Shown here one piece after another: positions 37,324 to 47,108 of a DNA stretch of 64,000 nt. Numbering within the stretch: position 1 is the first letter of the stretch; every line of letters begins with the position of its first letter. Under the pieces are notes generated by a model. That model did no database searches. It saw nothing but the letters and a program-made list of their open reading frames with translations, and was not told where the DNA came from. The position numbers and the translations under genes are program-made. The stretch covers positions 248,001 through 312,000 of the forward strand of contig JAUICL010000003.1 in assembly GCA_030427905.1 (NCBI GenBank). The letters run 5' to 3'. Source of the stretch: Bacteroidia bacterium. Its GTDB lineage: Bacteria; Bacteroidota; Bacteroidia; Flavobacteriales_D; Cryomorphaceae.

Positions 37324-40300
37324 TTACTTCGCAATCATGAACTTGTCAACGATTACTTCGTTCTCAGTTGTCATACGGTAGATGTAAACTCCGTTTGGAA
37401 GGTTTGTTCCGTTGAAGTCTAATCTGTATTCAACACCAGCTTCAGCTTCTTGGTTGAAAAGTGCTTTTACCATTCTACCATTCATGTCGTATACTTCAAC
37501 AAGTGTTCTAGCTGTTTCAGCAGTAACAAATACTACTTGAGAAGAACCACTTGTTGGGTTCGGGAATGATGTCAATTGGTTCTGAGAGTCTACAGATACA
37601 AGATCTTCAACTCCTTGACCACCTTCGTTAGACTCTTCACAGTTGTGAAGTGCTACGATTCCATCTACATCAAATCCATCCATAGCTGTAGAAAGAACGT
37701 CATCGTTGGAAACTCTCACATACATTACGTAGTCGAAAGCACCAGCGTCACTGATGTCTACAAAAGGATCACCTTTACAAACTGTACCAGCTACCGCCCA
37801 GTTAACACCATCCATAGAAACTTCTACAGTAGCGTACTCAGGGTATGATGCACAACCTGGGTTGTTGTAAGATGTTTCAACCACTTCGATGTCATCACCA
37901 GGACCGTTAGGAACTGATCCGTCGAAAGAAACTGTGATAGATCCACCGTAACCAAGCGTTGTAAATACAAGTGCATCTACACGCTCTGGCTCACCAAGTG
38001 CGTTGTTTTCATCCGCACGATCAGCTGCCAACGGAGATCCGTTGAACTGCGTACCCTCAATGTACTCTTCAACAGCTACAGCGTAGCACTCACCTTCTGG
38101 TACAATCACTGGCTCATCATCGCCACATCCAGCAGCCATGTCACCATTATCGAGTGTGAGAGCTTCACCGTCAACAAGTGCCGTATACGCAGCCACTTCT
38201 GAACCGTCTGCTATGCTTACTTCTTTGAAAGTAGACGTTCCTGAATGCGCTACTACTAATCCTGTAGCATTATTAGCTTGGGCCATACCATTAGCACCAG
38301 GGATGCTTCCAACTAGGGTCGCAGATCCGCCTGAGATTTCGTAGAGCTTTCCTTGTCCACGGTTGGCTACGTATAGTGTACCATTTTGGAATTCAAGGTC
38401 ACCTCCACTCAAAGGAGCGTCAGCAAAGAAAGTAGCTTGACCAGTTCCAAGATCAATTGTGTAGATCTCACCATCATTTGTATCACCCACGTATAGTTTT
38501 CCATCCGCTGGGTTGTATGTTGTTGAGTAAACAGAATTTACATTTCCGATGATTGGAAGATCACCCAAGTAAGTTTCTGTTGATGGGTCGTATGCTCTTA
38601 CAAAGTTTCCGTTAGGATTTACAAGGTAAAGAATGTCATCTTCAGCATTGTATGCGATGTGTGTAGTAAATGGTACGCTCGTCAAAAATTCGAGAATTGC
38701 ATTAGAACCACTAAATACTACACTGTAAATCTCTGCCGATCCACCAACATGGTGTGAATAGAAAGTAGAGAATGCATCACAGTCGCCTTCGTTCTCGTCA
38801 GAGAATGTGCTACACCCAGAAGCCATATCACCATTATCATGGTCGAAAGCTTCCCCATCTAACATAAGGGCGAATGAGTCACCAGGATTCGAACCATCTG
38901 TGTTACGTACACGTAGGCTAGCATTTCCGTTGTGAGAAGTCAAAAGACGTCCATCTTGCATAAGAGCCATTCCTGTAACTTGACCAGGAAGTGATCCAAT
39001 CAAAACATCATCCATAACTTCATCAGGGTATACTTCGTAAAGGGCGTTTCCTTGACGTGTAGCCAAATACAACTGTCCTTCGTCATCGAATGCGATGTCA
39101 CCACCACTTACAGGTGCGTAGGCATCGTAAAGTGATACATTGTTCGTGTTTACATCTACAGAGTAGATTTTATTCTGAGAACCAGAACCGATCAAAAGGT
39201 CTCCATCAGCACTAAACACTGCAGTAGTTACTCCAGGAACATTCTGAGAAAGGTTGAATACACCACTTACTTCTACTGGAGAAACGTGTGGGTTAATCGT
39301 AACGTAAGACGCATCACCGTTTTTCACAGCGTAGATCAAATTGTTGTCTGGGTTGTAAGCAATGTGCGCACCGTACCCAACAGAAGCGATATAAGTCAAT
39401 TCTGCGTTTCCACCAACAAGCTCTACACCGTAGATATCTGTTTCACTGCTGTTAGCAGCATCAGCTAGGTAAATTACCCAATCCTGACAGTCAATGATAT
39501 CGGGATTGTTGTTTGGTTGACATTCACAGTCAACAACTACTCCATCTTGACCAAGGTCAGTTTCACAAGCATCACCGTTTTCAAGATCAGCTAGATTTGG
39601 ACATGGGTCTTCGTTATCACAGATACCATCGCCGTCTACATCAGCTTCACAATCACCATTACATACTCCAAGTGCGTCAAGCTCTCCGATACAGTCATCT
39701 TCATCATCACAGATTCCATCTTCATCTGCATCAGCTTCACAGTCACCATTACATACTCCTAGTGCATCAAGCTCTCCGATACAGTCATCTTCATCATCAC
39801 AAATTCCATCTTCATCTGCATCAGCTTCACAGTCACCATTACATACTCCTAGTGCATCAAGCTCTCCGATACAGTCATCTTCATCATCACAAATTCCATC
39901 TTCATCTGCATCAGCTTCACAGTCACCATTACATACTCCTAGTGCGTCAAGCTCTCCGATACAGTCATCTTCATCATCACAAATTCCATCCTCATCTGCA
40001 TCAGCTTCACAGTCACCATTACATACTCCTAGCGCATCAAGCTCTCCGATACAGTCGTCTACATCATCACAGATTCCATCTTCATCTGCATCTCCACCTG
40101 CATCAGCACATGGGTCAACATCTCCTTCTTCACAATAACAGTCACCAGAATTAATATCTAGTTGAACTGTACCATCTCCAGTTAGAGGGTTTCCATCATC
40201 ACAAGAATCACCTACTTCAGCATTCAAGTGTACAGTCAGGTCAACAATAAAGCAGGCTTCGCCAAAGCTTAGAACTTCATAAAAAGCACCATTTTCGTCA

Positions 40301-42060
40301 AGGTCTTGCTCTTCGATTGTCACTAAGTTGAATTCAAATCCTTGGACATCTACAGAAACTACGTATTCATCATCACAAGTCGTAACAATTCCGTCAATGA
40401 TAGTGGCTGGAATAACAGTCAACTCAAGCGTGTGCTCATAACAAATGTCATCGCTTACAGCTTCAAAGTAAGTATAAGTACCGCTTGTAGTATAAGTCTC
40501 TCCATTTACATCCCAGGTGTAGGCACCACAAGATGTTTCGATTGATGTATTTTGTTCAATTGCTTCGTTAACCGTAACATTAAGCGTTACTGTTTTCGGA
40601 CATCCTGACTCAGTTTCACCAACAATTACAATTTCGTATGGTGAGTTATCAGAACTTAAAACTTGCTCTCCTGCTTGCACTGGGTTTGAAACCCAATCAC
40701 CAGGAATAACAGTGTAAGAGTCACAGGCTATGATTGATTCACTAGAAATGAATTCATCGCTTTTTGTTACGCTCGCAGCATCTTCAACTTCCAAAGCATT
40801 CGAGGCATCAGCATAGGCCGTGTTCACATATGTATCATCCGCACCGGTCAAGGTAGCTGCAATCTGAATCGTTTTTGACTCGTTTACTGCGAGTGTAGCA
40901 ATTTCATATGTCAAAACTTGTCCATCCAACTCAGCTCCGGCTGGCGCAGGTGCTACAATGCTTAGGTTTGCGAATGCAGCGGGGAAAGTATCTGAAAGCA
41001 ATACTTCAGTAGCTTCATAACCTGTTGACCCTCCTGTATTTTCGATAGTCAATGTAAAAACCAACTCTTGGTTATCAATACATACTTCAGGTACATCAAC
41101 AACTTTTGAAAGCAACAACTCAGTACCACAAATAGAGTTAAGACCTGCGGAAAGATTATCAGCAAGATCTTCAAAAGAACCTGTTGAATAATCAGCTGTA
41201 AAAATATCAGGGTTATCAGCGAAGTTTTCTGTTCCAGAAACTTCTTGTAGGTTAGGAACTACAACTCCACTACCTACACCATACGCAAAAATGTGTGTTC
41301 CATTTCCTTTGAGGTTGTTAGCAGCAGCAATAGCCTGGTTTAGAGGCTCTGATCCACCTGTAACTACGTAACCACATGAGTTCACACCTTCTATCGAGTA
41401 AGAAGTTGGCTCACCATCTGTCAAGAAAACTAAAAGGTTTGGATCCGTCTCAAACAACGTCGTGTCAAGACCAGCTTCCCAGTTTGTATTACCAACTGGA
41501 CATGGCAAACTCAACCCATCATTGTTTGGATCGTAAGTTTCACCATTATAACCAGCACCGGTTAGATAAGCTTCAAGATCCATCAAGACGTCTTCAGTAA
41601 CAATAACTTGATTGAATATTACTCTTGCTGTATTTTCAAACTCTACGATTGATAGACGAGCTTGAGTACCCAAAAGAACATTTGCAAGTGCCATAGTAGC
41701 ATCTTCCACTTGTTCGATACCATCTCTGTTCAAAATAGAACCCGACTCATCCAAGAGAAGAGTTACTTTCAACTGCCCACATTCCAAGTCTAGGAATAGA
41801 TCAGGGTTGTCAACAGCCTCAGTAAGGTTTTTTGCATCAAAACTACCTCTTGCGCCAGTTGCATTTGATAGCTCTGCAGCCACAGGGTCGATTTGAACGA
41901 TAGGGTGGGTAGCAACATCATGCTCACTCTGTACAGCCACTTGTGCCTGTACCGATGTCAATTGAAAGAGGACCGCAGCCGTAAGCAGCATAAGCCCTGT
42001 TGTAAGTTTTCTACAAGAGTGTAAGCCCTTGTTCACATTTTTAATCGTAAAATGTTTCAT
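37324..42060 (-). CDS. T9SS-exported surface protein with vWFA, DUF11-like, Ca-binding-type repeats and propellers
   Basis: A 1578-residue secreted protein. Residues 1-40 are a signal peptide. A vWFA domain (~95-315) has an intact MIDAS DESGS (Asp104, Ser106, Ser108), suggesting metal-dependent ligand binding. A DUF11-like domain follows (~325-425), then Ig-like strands. Residues ~650-830 hold five near-identical 30-residue repeats rich in Asp and Cys (ADEDGICDDEDDCIGELDAL), like thrombospondin type 3 calcium repeats. Two beta-propeller-like halves (YIASVGYGAHIAYNPDNNLIY, FLTSVPFTTHIAYNAEDDILY) and a discoidin-like domain come next, then a T9SS tail (TSFPNPTSGSSQVVFV). Adhesion is inferred. 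The promoter and terminator make it monocistronic. Confidence 0.9.
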   Translation of the reverse strand: MKHFTIKNVNKGLHSCRKLTTGLMLLTAAVLFQLTSVQAQVAVQSEHDVATHPIVQIDPVAAELSNATGARGSFDAKNLTEAVDNPDLFLDLECGQLKVTLLLDESGSILNRDGIEQVEDATMALANVLLGTQARLSIVEFENTARVIFNQVIVTEDVLMDLEAYLTGAGYNGETYDPNNDGLSLPCPVGNTNWEAGLDTTLFETDPNLLVFLTDGEPTSYSIEGVNSCGYVVTGGSEPLNQAIAAANNLKGNGTHIFAYGVGSGVVVPNLQEVSGTENFADNPDIFTADYSTGSFEDLADNLSAGLNSICGTELLLSKVVDVPEVCIDNQELVFTLTIENTGGSTGYEATEVLLSDTFPAAFANLSIVAPAPAGAELDGQVLTYEIATLAVNESKTIQIAATLTGADDTYVNTAYADASNALEVEDAASVTKSDEFISSESIIACDSYTVIPGDWVSNPVQAGEQVLSSDNSPYEIVIVGETESGCPKTVTLNVTVNEAIEQNTSIETSCGAYTWDVNGETYTTSGTYTYFEAVSDDICYEHTLELTVIPATIIDGIVTTCDDEYVVSVDVQGFEFNLVTIEEQDLDENGAFYEVLSFGEACFIVDLTVHLNAEVGDSCDDGNPLTGDGTVQLDINSGDCYCEEGDVDPCADAGGDADEDGICDDVDDCIGELDALGVCNGDCEADADEDGICDDEDDCIGELDALGVCNGDCEADADEDGICDDEDDCIGELDALGVCNGDCEADADEDGICDDEDDCIGELDALGVCNGDCEADADEDGICDDEDDCIGELDALGVCNGDCEADVDGDGICDNEDPCPNLADLENGDACETDLGQDGVVVDCECQPNNNPDIIDCQDWVIYLADAANSSETDIYGVELVGGNAELTYIASVGYGAHIAYNPDNNLIYAVKNGDASYVTINPHVSPVEVSGVFNLSQNVPGVTTAVFSADGDLLIGSGSQNKIYSVDVNTNNVSLYDAYAPVSGGDIAFDDEGQLYLATRQGNALYEVYPDEVMDDVLIGSLPGQVTGMALMQDGRLLTSHNGNASLRVRNTDGSNPGDSFALMLDGEAFDHDNGDMASGCSTFSDENEGDCDAFSTFYSHHVGGSAEIYSVVFSGSNAILEFLTSVPFTTHIAYNAEDDILYLVNPNGNFVRAYDPSTETYLGDLPIIGNVNSVYSTTYNPADGKLYVGDTNDGEIYTIDLGTGQATFFADAPLSGGDLEFQNGTLYVANRGQGKLYEISGGSATLVGSIPGANGMAQANNATGLVVAHSGTSTFKEVSIADGSEVAAYTALVDGEALTLDNGDMAAGCGDDEPVIVPEGECYAVAVEEYIEGTQFNGSPLAADRADENNALGEPERVDALVFTTLGYGGSITVSFDGSVPNGPGDDIEVVETSYNNPGCASYPEYATVEVSMDGVNWAVAGTVCKGDPFVDISDAGAFDYVMYVRVSNDDVLSTAMDGFDVDGIVALHNCEESNEGGQGVEDLVSVDSQNQLTSFPNPTSGSSQVVFVTAETARTLVEVYDMNGRMVKALFNQEAEAGVEYRLDFNGTNLPNGVYIYRMTTENEVIVDKFMIAK
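39640..40095 (-). repeat. Five 90-bp in-frame tandem repeats inside the vWFA protein gene
   Basis: The CTCCGATACAGTC block recurs with exact 90-bp spacing near 39690, 39780, 39870, 39960 and 40050. Differences between units are few, mostly at third codon positions, so the array is young or kept uniform by recombination. Each unit encodes 30 residues with DDCIGELDALGVCNGDC. Confidence 0.92.
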
Positions 42061-42366
42061 AGCATCTTTTGAATTAGTTTTATACTCATTTAATCGATTA
42101 TTGCATGACCATCCAACGCGTTTTGGATTTTATGCGGTGACAAATATATGTTGGGAAAATCTTATTGTCAAGACAGGGCGCAATTTTTAACTCATTTATC
42201 GGGTAATTTCGGCAATACATCGAATATTTAACCATAATTTCACCGCGTTTTAACCCAAAACGACATGGGTAAAACCACCCTTACATCTGATTTGCAAGCA
42301 CAAACGGAATTTGATTGCTAATCCAGCAACTTAAAGATGGACACATACCAGCCAGGATCAATTGAC
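42061..42366. other. 306-bp gap upstream of the vWFA protein gene
   Basis: It holds the promoter at 42141-42173 and a leader of about 75-80 nt. The rest up to the WD40 gene stop shows no feature or terminator. Confidence 0.55.
42141..42173 (-). promoter_or_regulatory. Promoter of the vWFA surface protein gene
   Basis: On the minus strand the -7 element is TATATTTG (42148-42141), an exact match to TAnnTTTG. TTGAC (42173-42169) stands 20 nt upstream as the -33 element. The predicted leader is about 75 nt. Confidence 0.7.
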
Positions 42367-43254
42367 CTACTGTACGTCCCAGGCTTTTATCACCTTGTCG
42401 TCTCCTGCGGAAAAAAGCCTATTGTTAAGACTTAATAAGGTGTTGACTGAAGATTTATGTGTAGTTGACCCCGAGTCTACCAATCGAATTGGCCTGGTCC
42501 AATCTTCTTCCGACCAGATTTTCACCTGTTTATCGCGACTGGCGGTAGCATAGCCCGAGCCTGAGATTTTGACCATATTATATATAGCGTAGTTATGAGC
42601 TGGAATTTTCCAGGATTCACAAAACCCATTTTCATCCCAGTTCCAACTCCGAATATGGCCATCGCGCCCAGTCGAGATGAGATTGCCACTGGAGTCGAAC
42701 ACGATTCCATATACTCCCCCTTCATGAGCCTTAAACTGAGAAAGCTCATTCATATATTCCGTGTCATATATATATAGGTATCCATCACTCGAACCAACAA
42801 AGAGTTTTTTGGCATCAGGCGATAAGGCAAACCTTCTAATTTTCTTCTCAGAAACTGGGATTTGGATTTTCAGTCTAAAGTCATCCAAGTCGAAGACACC
42901 CACACTCCCCTTTCCGCCGGCTGAATACATGAGGTTGTTTTCTGAATCGACCAAAAGATCAAAAACGCCCTGCTGGTGTATTTCAATAAGCCGCACTTCC
43001 TTTTTGGTTTTGCGGTCTACAATGTGAATTCCACCTTTTCCTTGACCAATAATCACCAGATCGCCATGTGTAGCCACAGAGAAAATCGGGCTGCCTACAT
43101 TCACCGAAAAAGGAGATGGCTCAAGTGTATCGATAAACCAAGACCCAAGCATTCCGTCACCAGCACCAGAAAAGAGCAGGTCATCACTATGTCCGAGCGC
43201 ATAGATTGCACCAGCATGACCTCGCATTGATCCAAGAAATTTCGGGCTTTCCAT
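42367..43254 (-). CDS. WD40 repeat protein
   Basis: The start is placed at the ATG at 43254 (295 residues, MESPKFLGSMRGHAGAIYAL), since the upstream ATG at 43281 adds nine hydrophobic residues not typical of the family. The protein is built of about seven WD40 blades forming one beta-propeller (GHAGAIYALGHSDDLLFSGAGDG, split at residues 11-33; GVYGIVFDSSGNLISTGRDG; RLFSAGDDKVIKAWDVQ). No signal peptide is present, so it is a cytoplasmic scaffold or binding protein of unknown partner. Similar lone WD40 proteins are common in Bacteroidota. It is divergent from htpG. Confidence 0.88.
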   Translation of the reverse strand: MESPKFLGSMRGHAGAIYALGHSDDLLFSGAGDGMLGSWFIDTLEPSPFSVNVGSPIFSVATHGDLVIIGQGKGGIHIVDRKTKKEVRLIEIHQQGVFDLLVDSENNLMYSAGGKGSVGVFDLDDFRLKIQIPVSEKKIRRFALSPDAKKLFVGSSDGYLYIYDTEYMNELSQFKAHEGGVYGIVFDSSGNLISTGRDGHIRSWNWDENGFCESWKIPAHNYAIYNMVKISGSGYATASRDKQVKIWSEEDWTRPIRLVDSGSTTHKSSVNTLLSLNNRLFSAGDDKVIKAWDVQ

Positions 43255-43400
43255 GTGTGACAAAATTATAAAAAAGGTCATGTCAAGGTGTCAAAATGAA
43301 AGTCTCACGTTGGCTTTAAAGGCGGAATAGAGTCAAATTGTCAGGCTTCGCCCCATGGCATATGAATTGAAAGGCCTTCGACATCAACAAAAGAAAAGTC

Positions 43401-45293
43401 ATGCAAAAAGGAAACATCAACGTACAAACGGAAAACATCTTTCCGATCATCAAAAAATTTCTCTATTCAGACCACGAAATTTTCTTACGCGAATTGGTTT
43501 CTAACGCGGTTGATGCCACTCAAAAAGTAAAGACACTTACTTCACTCGGCGAGATCACTGCCAACACTGAAAACCTGAAAGTGGAGGTGATTACCGATAA
43601 GGAGAACAAGAAACTCATCATTCGCGACAATGGTATCGGGATGACTGCCGAAGAAGTGGAGAAGTATATTAATCAAATCGCCTTTTCGGGAGCGGAAGAG
43701 TTTGTAGAGAAGTACAAAGACACCGACCAAAAGAATGCGATTATCGGCCACTTTGGGCTAGGGTTTTACTCGGCCTTCATGGTTGCCGAGCGAGTAGATA
43801 TTATTACTCTTTCTCAGAAAGATGGAGCGAAGGCAGTGAAATGGACTTGCGATGGAAGTCCGAACTATGAGATGGAAGAGATTGAGAAAAGTGAGAAGGG
43901 AACAGATATCGTACTCCACGTTGCTGAAGACTCGCTCGAGTTTTTGGAAGACGCCCGTATCGATGGTATCCTAAACAAATACTGTAAATTCTTACCTGTT
44001 CCGATCAAGTTCGGTACAACTGAGCGCACAGAGAAGGAGAAGGACGCTGAAGGAAAGGAAGTAGAAGGTGGAAAGGAAGAGAAAATTGTTGAAGACAAGA
44101 TCATCAACAACCCTTCTCCTGCCTGGACAAAAGCTCCATCTGACTTGGAAGAAGGAGACTACAAGTCATTTTATCGGGAGTTATACCCCATGACATTTGA
44201 TGAGCCTTTGTTCCACATTCACTTGAATGTAGACTTCCCATTTAACCTTACCGGAATTCTGTATTTCCCAAAGCTGAAGAACAACTTTGAAATGCAGAAA
44301 AACAAGATCAGTCTCTACAGCAATCAGGTATTCATTACTGATAATGTGGAGAATATCGTTCCTGAGTTTTTGACCCTTCTTCATGGGGTAATCGACTCAC
44401 CAGACATCCCGCTAAACGTTTCTCGCTCTTACCTTCAGGAAGATGGAAATGTGAAGAAAATTTCTTCGCACATAACTAAGAAGGTTGCCGATAAACTGAG
44501 CAGCATGTTTAAGACTGACCGCGCAGATTTCGAATCGAAATGGGAAGACATAAAGATCTTTATCGAATTCGGAATGCTCACGGATGAGAAGTTCTACGAA
44601 AAAGCGCTGAAGTTCTACCTTATTAAGTCAGTAGACGGTAAATTCTACACCCTTGATGAATACAAAGCCAAAATTGAAGGCAATCAGAAGGATAAGGATG
44701 ACAAGTTGGTAGTGCTTTACGCGAGCGACGAAAAGGAGCAACACAGTTTTATCGCGGCGGCTAAAAACCGAGACTATGATGTGGCCGTCATGGACAGCGC
44801 CCTTACCAGTCATGTAGTAAGTAAGCTAGAGCAGAAGTTGGAGAACACGAGCTTTGCTCGGGTGGATGCCGATACGATTGACAAGCTCATTCAGAAAGAT
44901 GAAGAAATTCCATCAAAGCTAAGCGAAGACGAGCAAGAAGGCCTAAAACCCGTAATAGAAGGCAGCATTGAAAAGGAGAAATTCAACGTTCAATTTGCCT
45001 CGATGAGCGAAAAAGATCAACCTATGATCATCACACAAGCCGAGTTTATGCGCCGCATGAAAGAGCAGCAAATGACCGGTGGTGGAAATATGTTTGGTGC
45101 GATTCCAGAAATGTACAACCTTGTGGTAAATTCAAACCACCCCTTGATTGTAGAAATCGCAAACGAATCGAATGGAGACAAGAAAAAGCAGTTGGTAGAC
45201 CAGGTGGTCGATCTAGCCATGCTTTCTCAAAACATGTTGAAAGGAGAAGCGTTGAGCAATTTTATCAATCGCAGCGTTGACCTAATTAAATAA
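43401..45293 (+). CDS. htpG: Hsp90-family chaperone HtpG
   Basis: A 630-residue ATP-dependent cytoplasmic chaperone. The N-terminal GHKL ATPase domain has FLRELVSNAVDATQK, IIRDNGIGMTAEEVEKY and GHFGLGFYSAFMVAERVDI. The middle domain has YLQEDGNVKKISSHITKKV near residue 345, and the C-terminal dimerisation region ends NRSVDLIK. It differs from E. coli HtpG in using NAVDAT where the common form is NASDAL. It is the first gene of a run of six that continues with lemA 5 bp downstream. Confidence 0.96.
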   Translation: MQKGNINVQTENIFPIIKKFLYSDHEIFLRELVSNAVDATQKVKTLTSLGEITANTENLKVEVITDKENKKLIIRDNGIGMTAEEVEKYINQIAFSGAEEFVEKYKDTDQKNAIIGHFGLGFYSAFMVAERVDIITLSQKDGAKAVKWTCDGSPNYEMEEIEKSEKGTDIVLHVAEDSLEFLEDARIDGILNKYCKFLPVPIKFGTTERTEKEKDAEGKEVEGGKEEKIVEDKIINNPSPAWTKAPSDLEEGDYKSFYRELYPMTFDEPLFHIHLNVDFPFNLTGILYFPKLKNNFEMQKNKISLYSNQVFITDNVENIVPEFLTLLHGVIDSPDIPLNVSRSYLQEDGNVKKISSHITKKVADKLSSMFKTDRADFESKWEDIKIFIEFGMLTDEKFYEKALKFYLIKSVDGKFYTLDEYKAKIEGNQKDKDDKLVVLYASDEKEQHSFIAAAKNRDYDVAVMDSALTSHVVSKLEQKLENTSFARVDADTIDKLIQKDEEIPSKLSEDEQEGLKPVIEGSIEKEKFNVQFASMSEKDQPMIITQAEFMRRMKEQQMTGGGNMFGAIPEMYNLVVNSNHPLIVEIANESNGDKKKQLVDQVVDLAMLSQNMLKGEALSNFINRSVDLIK

Positions 45294-45297
45294 GAAA

Positions 45298-45867
45298 ATG
45301 AAAAGACTATTAATTATACTCCTCGGGGCCATCACCCTTTCTTCATGCGGATACAATAGCATGGTGGAGAAAGACGAGTCTATCACAAAGGCCTGGGCCA
45401 ATGTAGAAACTCAATACCAGAGAAGAAGCGACTTGATTCCAAACCTAGTAGCCACAGTGAAAGGTTATGCAGATTTTGAGCAAGAAACGTTGACAGCAGT
45501 TATCGAAGCACGTTCGAAGGCAACAAGTGTGAATATAAAAGCCGATGAATTGAGCCCGGACAATATTGCCAAGTTTCAGGAAGCGCAGTCAGAACTCTCG
45601 GGTGCCTTATCTCGATTGTTGGTGTCGGTAGAGCGCTATCCAGATTTGAAAGCCTCGAGCCAATTCAGCCAACTTCAGGCGCAGCTAGAAGGCACTGAGA
45701 ACCGCATAAGTGTGGCACGAGACAAGTTCAACGCGACTGTACAGGACTACAACACCTATATTCGGAAGTTTCCGAAGAACATAGTCGCTAATATGTTTGA
45801 CTTCGAAACAAGAGGATACTTCGAAGCAGAAGAAGGGTCTGACCAAGCTCCGGAGGTAGCATTTTAA
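45298..45867 (+). CDS. lemA: LemA family lipoprotein
   Basis: A 189-residue lipoprotein of the LemA family. Residues 1-17 give a lipobox LSSC (Cys17). The family core follows: SMVEKDESITKAWANVETQYQ (part of 20-42), RRSDLIPNLVATVKGYADFEQ and YNTYIRKFPKNIVANMF. LemA proteins are membrane-associated helical bundles of unknown biochemical role that frequently occur with TPM-domain genes, as here. It starts 4 nt after the htpG stop and ends 1 nt before the next ATG, so it is clearly in an operon. An A-rich tract precedes the start in place of a Shine-Dalgarno sequence. Confidence 0.93.
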   Translation: MKRLLIILLGAITLSSCGYNSMVEKDESITKAWANVETQYQRRSDLIPNLVATVKGYADFEQETLTAVIEARSKATSVNIKADELSPDNIAKFQEAQSELSGALSRLLVSVERYPDLKASSQFSQLQAQLEGTENRISVARDKFNATVQDYNTYIRKFPKNIVANMFDFETRGYFEAEEGSDQAPEVAF

Positions 45868-45868
45868 G

Positions 45869-46303
45869 ATGGCTGAAACTTTTTTTACAGAAGCCCAAAA
45901 GAAACAAATTACCAATGCCATTGCTACAGCCGAAAAGGAGAGCAGTGGTGAAATTCGGGTGCATATTGAGCGCAAATGTCACGAAGAAGTTCTAGACAGG
46001 GCCGCTTTTGTGTTCGAACAACTGGAAATGCATAAGACGAAACTCCGCAATGGAGTTTTGTTTTATGTGAGCATTGAAGATCACAAGCTAGCCATCTTAG
46101 GAGATGCTGGAATAAATGCAGTGGTTCCAAAAGGATTTTGGGATCAGATCAAGGATCACCTCATCCAAGCCTTCAAAGACAAAGACTACGCAGGAGGTTT
46201 GAGTGATGGAATCATCAAAGCCGGCGAGCAATTGAAAGAACACTTCCCCTGGGAGAAAGACGATATAAACGAACTGAGCAATGAGATTTCCTTTGGAAAG
46301 TAG
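45869..46303 (+). CDS. TPM-domain protein (short, soluble form)
   Basis: A 144-residue TPM (DUF477) domain protein. The pattern TEAQKKQITNAIATAEKESS, GEIRVHIERKC, GVLFYVSIEDHKLAILGDAG and DYAGGLSDGIIKAGEQLKEH matches the family. No signal peptide is visible, unlike the next gene. Its 3' end overlaps the next coding sequence by 23 bp. TPM domains are proposed to bind metals or phosphate-like ligands in some families and to work with LemA; neither can be proven here. Confidence 0.9.
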   Translation: MAETFFTEAQKKQITNAIATAEKESSGEIRVHIERKCHEEVLDRAAFVFEQLEMHKTKLRNGVLFYVSIEDHKLAILGDAGINAVVPKGFWDQIKDHLIQAFKDKDYAGGLSDGIIKAGEQLKEHFPWEKDDINELSNEISFGK

Positions 46304-47096
46304 AAAACGCGGTATCAAAGCATGGTTTGGACTTAGCTTGATTGCTATCTGCATCGGGGTTTTAGCTCCCGCGCAATTGAGTGCTGACAATTGCTACCCC
46401 AAAAAACCACAAGGTCTCGTGGCTGATCAAGCTGGGTTGCTCACCGATCGTGAAGAAGCCTTGCTCAATCAAAAGCTCGTACAGTTTAACCAGAAAACGA
46501 GCAATCAGATTTTGATCGTCACCATTTTGGAGCTATGTGAGGGTGATGCGGCTATGACGGCCTACGCCATTGGAGAAAAATGGGGAGTTGGTCAAGGCAA
46601 ACTCGATAATGGTATCGTCGTACTGGTTAAGCCAAAAACGAGTGATTCACGAGGACAAGCCTTTATAGCTACTGGCTATGGACTTGAAGGAGCCATTCCC
46701 GATGCCACGGCAAAAGTAATCGTTGAAAACGAGATGATTCCCCGGTTCCGCGGTGAGAACTTCTATGCCGGCCTAGATCAAGCTACGACTGTTCTTATGG
46801 AACTGGCAGCTGGAGAATACAGTCATAAGGACTATCAGAAAAAAGACGGAAAAGGTGGGTTCCTTTCTCTACTTCCTATCCTATTCTTCATATTCATCTG
46901 GTTTATGATCCGTTACTCCAGAACGCGATCCTACGCCCGTAACAATCACCTGGGCTTTTGGGCAGCTTGGGCTTTGCTCAATTCTGCCAGTAGATCGCAC
47001 CGAGGCTCTTTTGGGAATTTCTCAAGCGGTTCGGGAGGCTTTGGCGGATTTGGTGGTGGAAGCTTTGGCGGCGGTGGTGCCGGTGGAAGCTGGTAA
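46281..47096 (+). CDS. TPM-domain membrane protein with Gly-rich tail
   Basis: A 271-residue exported TPM-domain protein of the YgcG type. The signal or anchor segment is at ~11-35 (GIKAWFGLSLIAICIGVLAP). The TPM domain covers ~45-185 (GLVADQAGLLTDREEALLNQ, RGQAFIATGYGLEGAIPDA). A membrane segment follows at ~195-213 (FLSLLPILFFIFIWFMI), then a Ser/Gly-rich tail ending GGSFGGGGAGGSW. The gene overlaps the preceding one by 23 bp. Topology suggests the TPM domain faces the periplasm with the tail in the cytoplasm. Confidence 0.92.
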   Translation: MRFPLESRKRGIKAWFGLSLIAICIGVLAPAQLSADNCYPKKPQGLVADQAGLLTDREEALLNQKLVQFNQKTSNQILIVTILELCEGDAAMTAYAIGEKWGVGQGKLDNGIVVLVKPKTSDSRGQAFIATGYGLEGAIPDATAKVIVENEMIPRFRGENFYAGLDQATTVLMELAAGEYSHKDYQKKDGKGGFLSLLPILFFIFIWFMIRYSRTRSYARNNHLGFWAAWALLNSASRSHRGSFGNFSSGSGGFGGFGGGSFGGGGAGGSW

Positions 47097-47108
47097 AAAA
47101 GAAACAGA

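Noticed and set aside
39640-40095. Regular 90-bp repeats suspected as a CRISPR array
   Set aside because: There are no unique spacers, the repeats are contiguous and in frame, and they encode a conserved 30-residue unit. No cas genes are nearby.
39513-40154. A 213-codon plus-strand frame rich in His and Leu
   Set aside because: It is the reverse complement of the Asp/Cys repeat array of the vWFA protein, and its pattern follows the 90-bp period. No start context or family match is seen.
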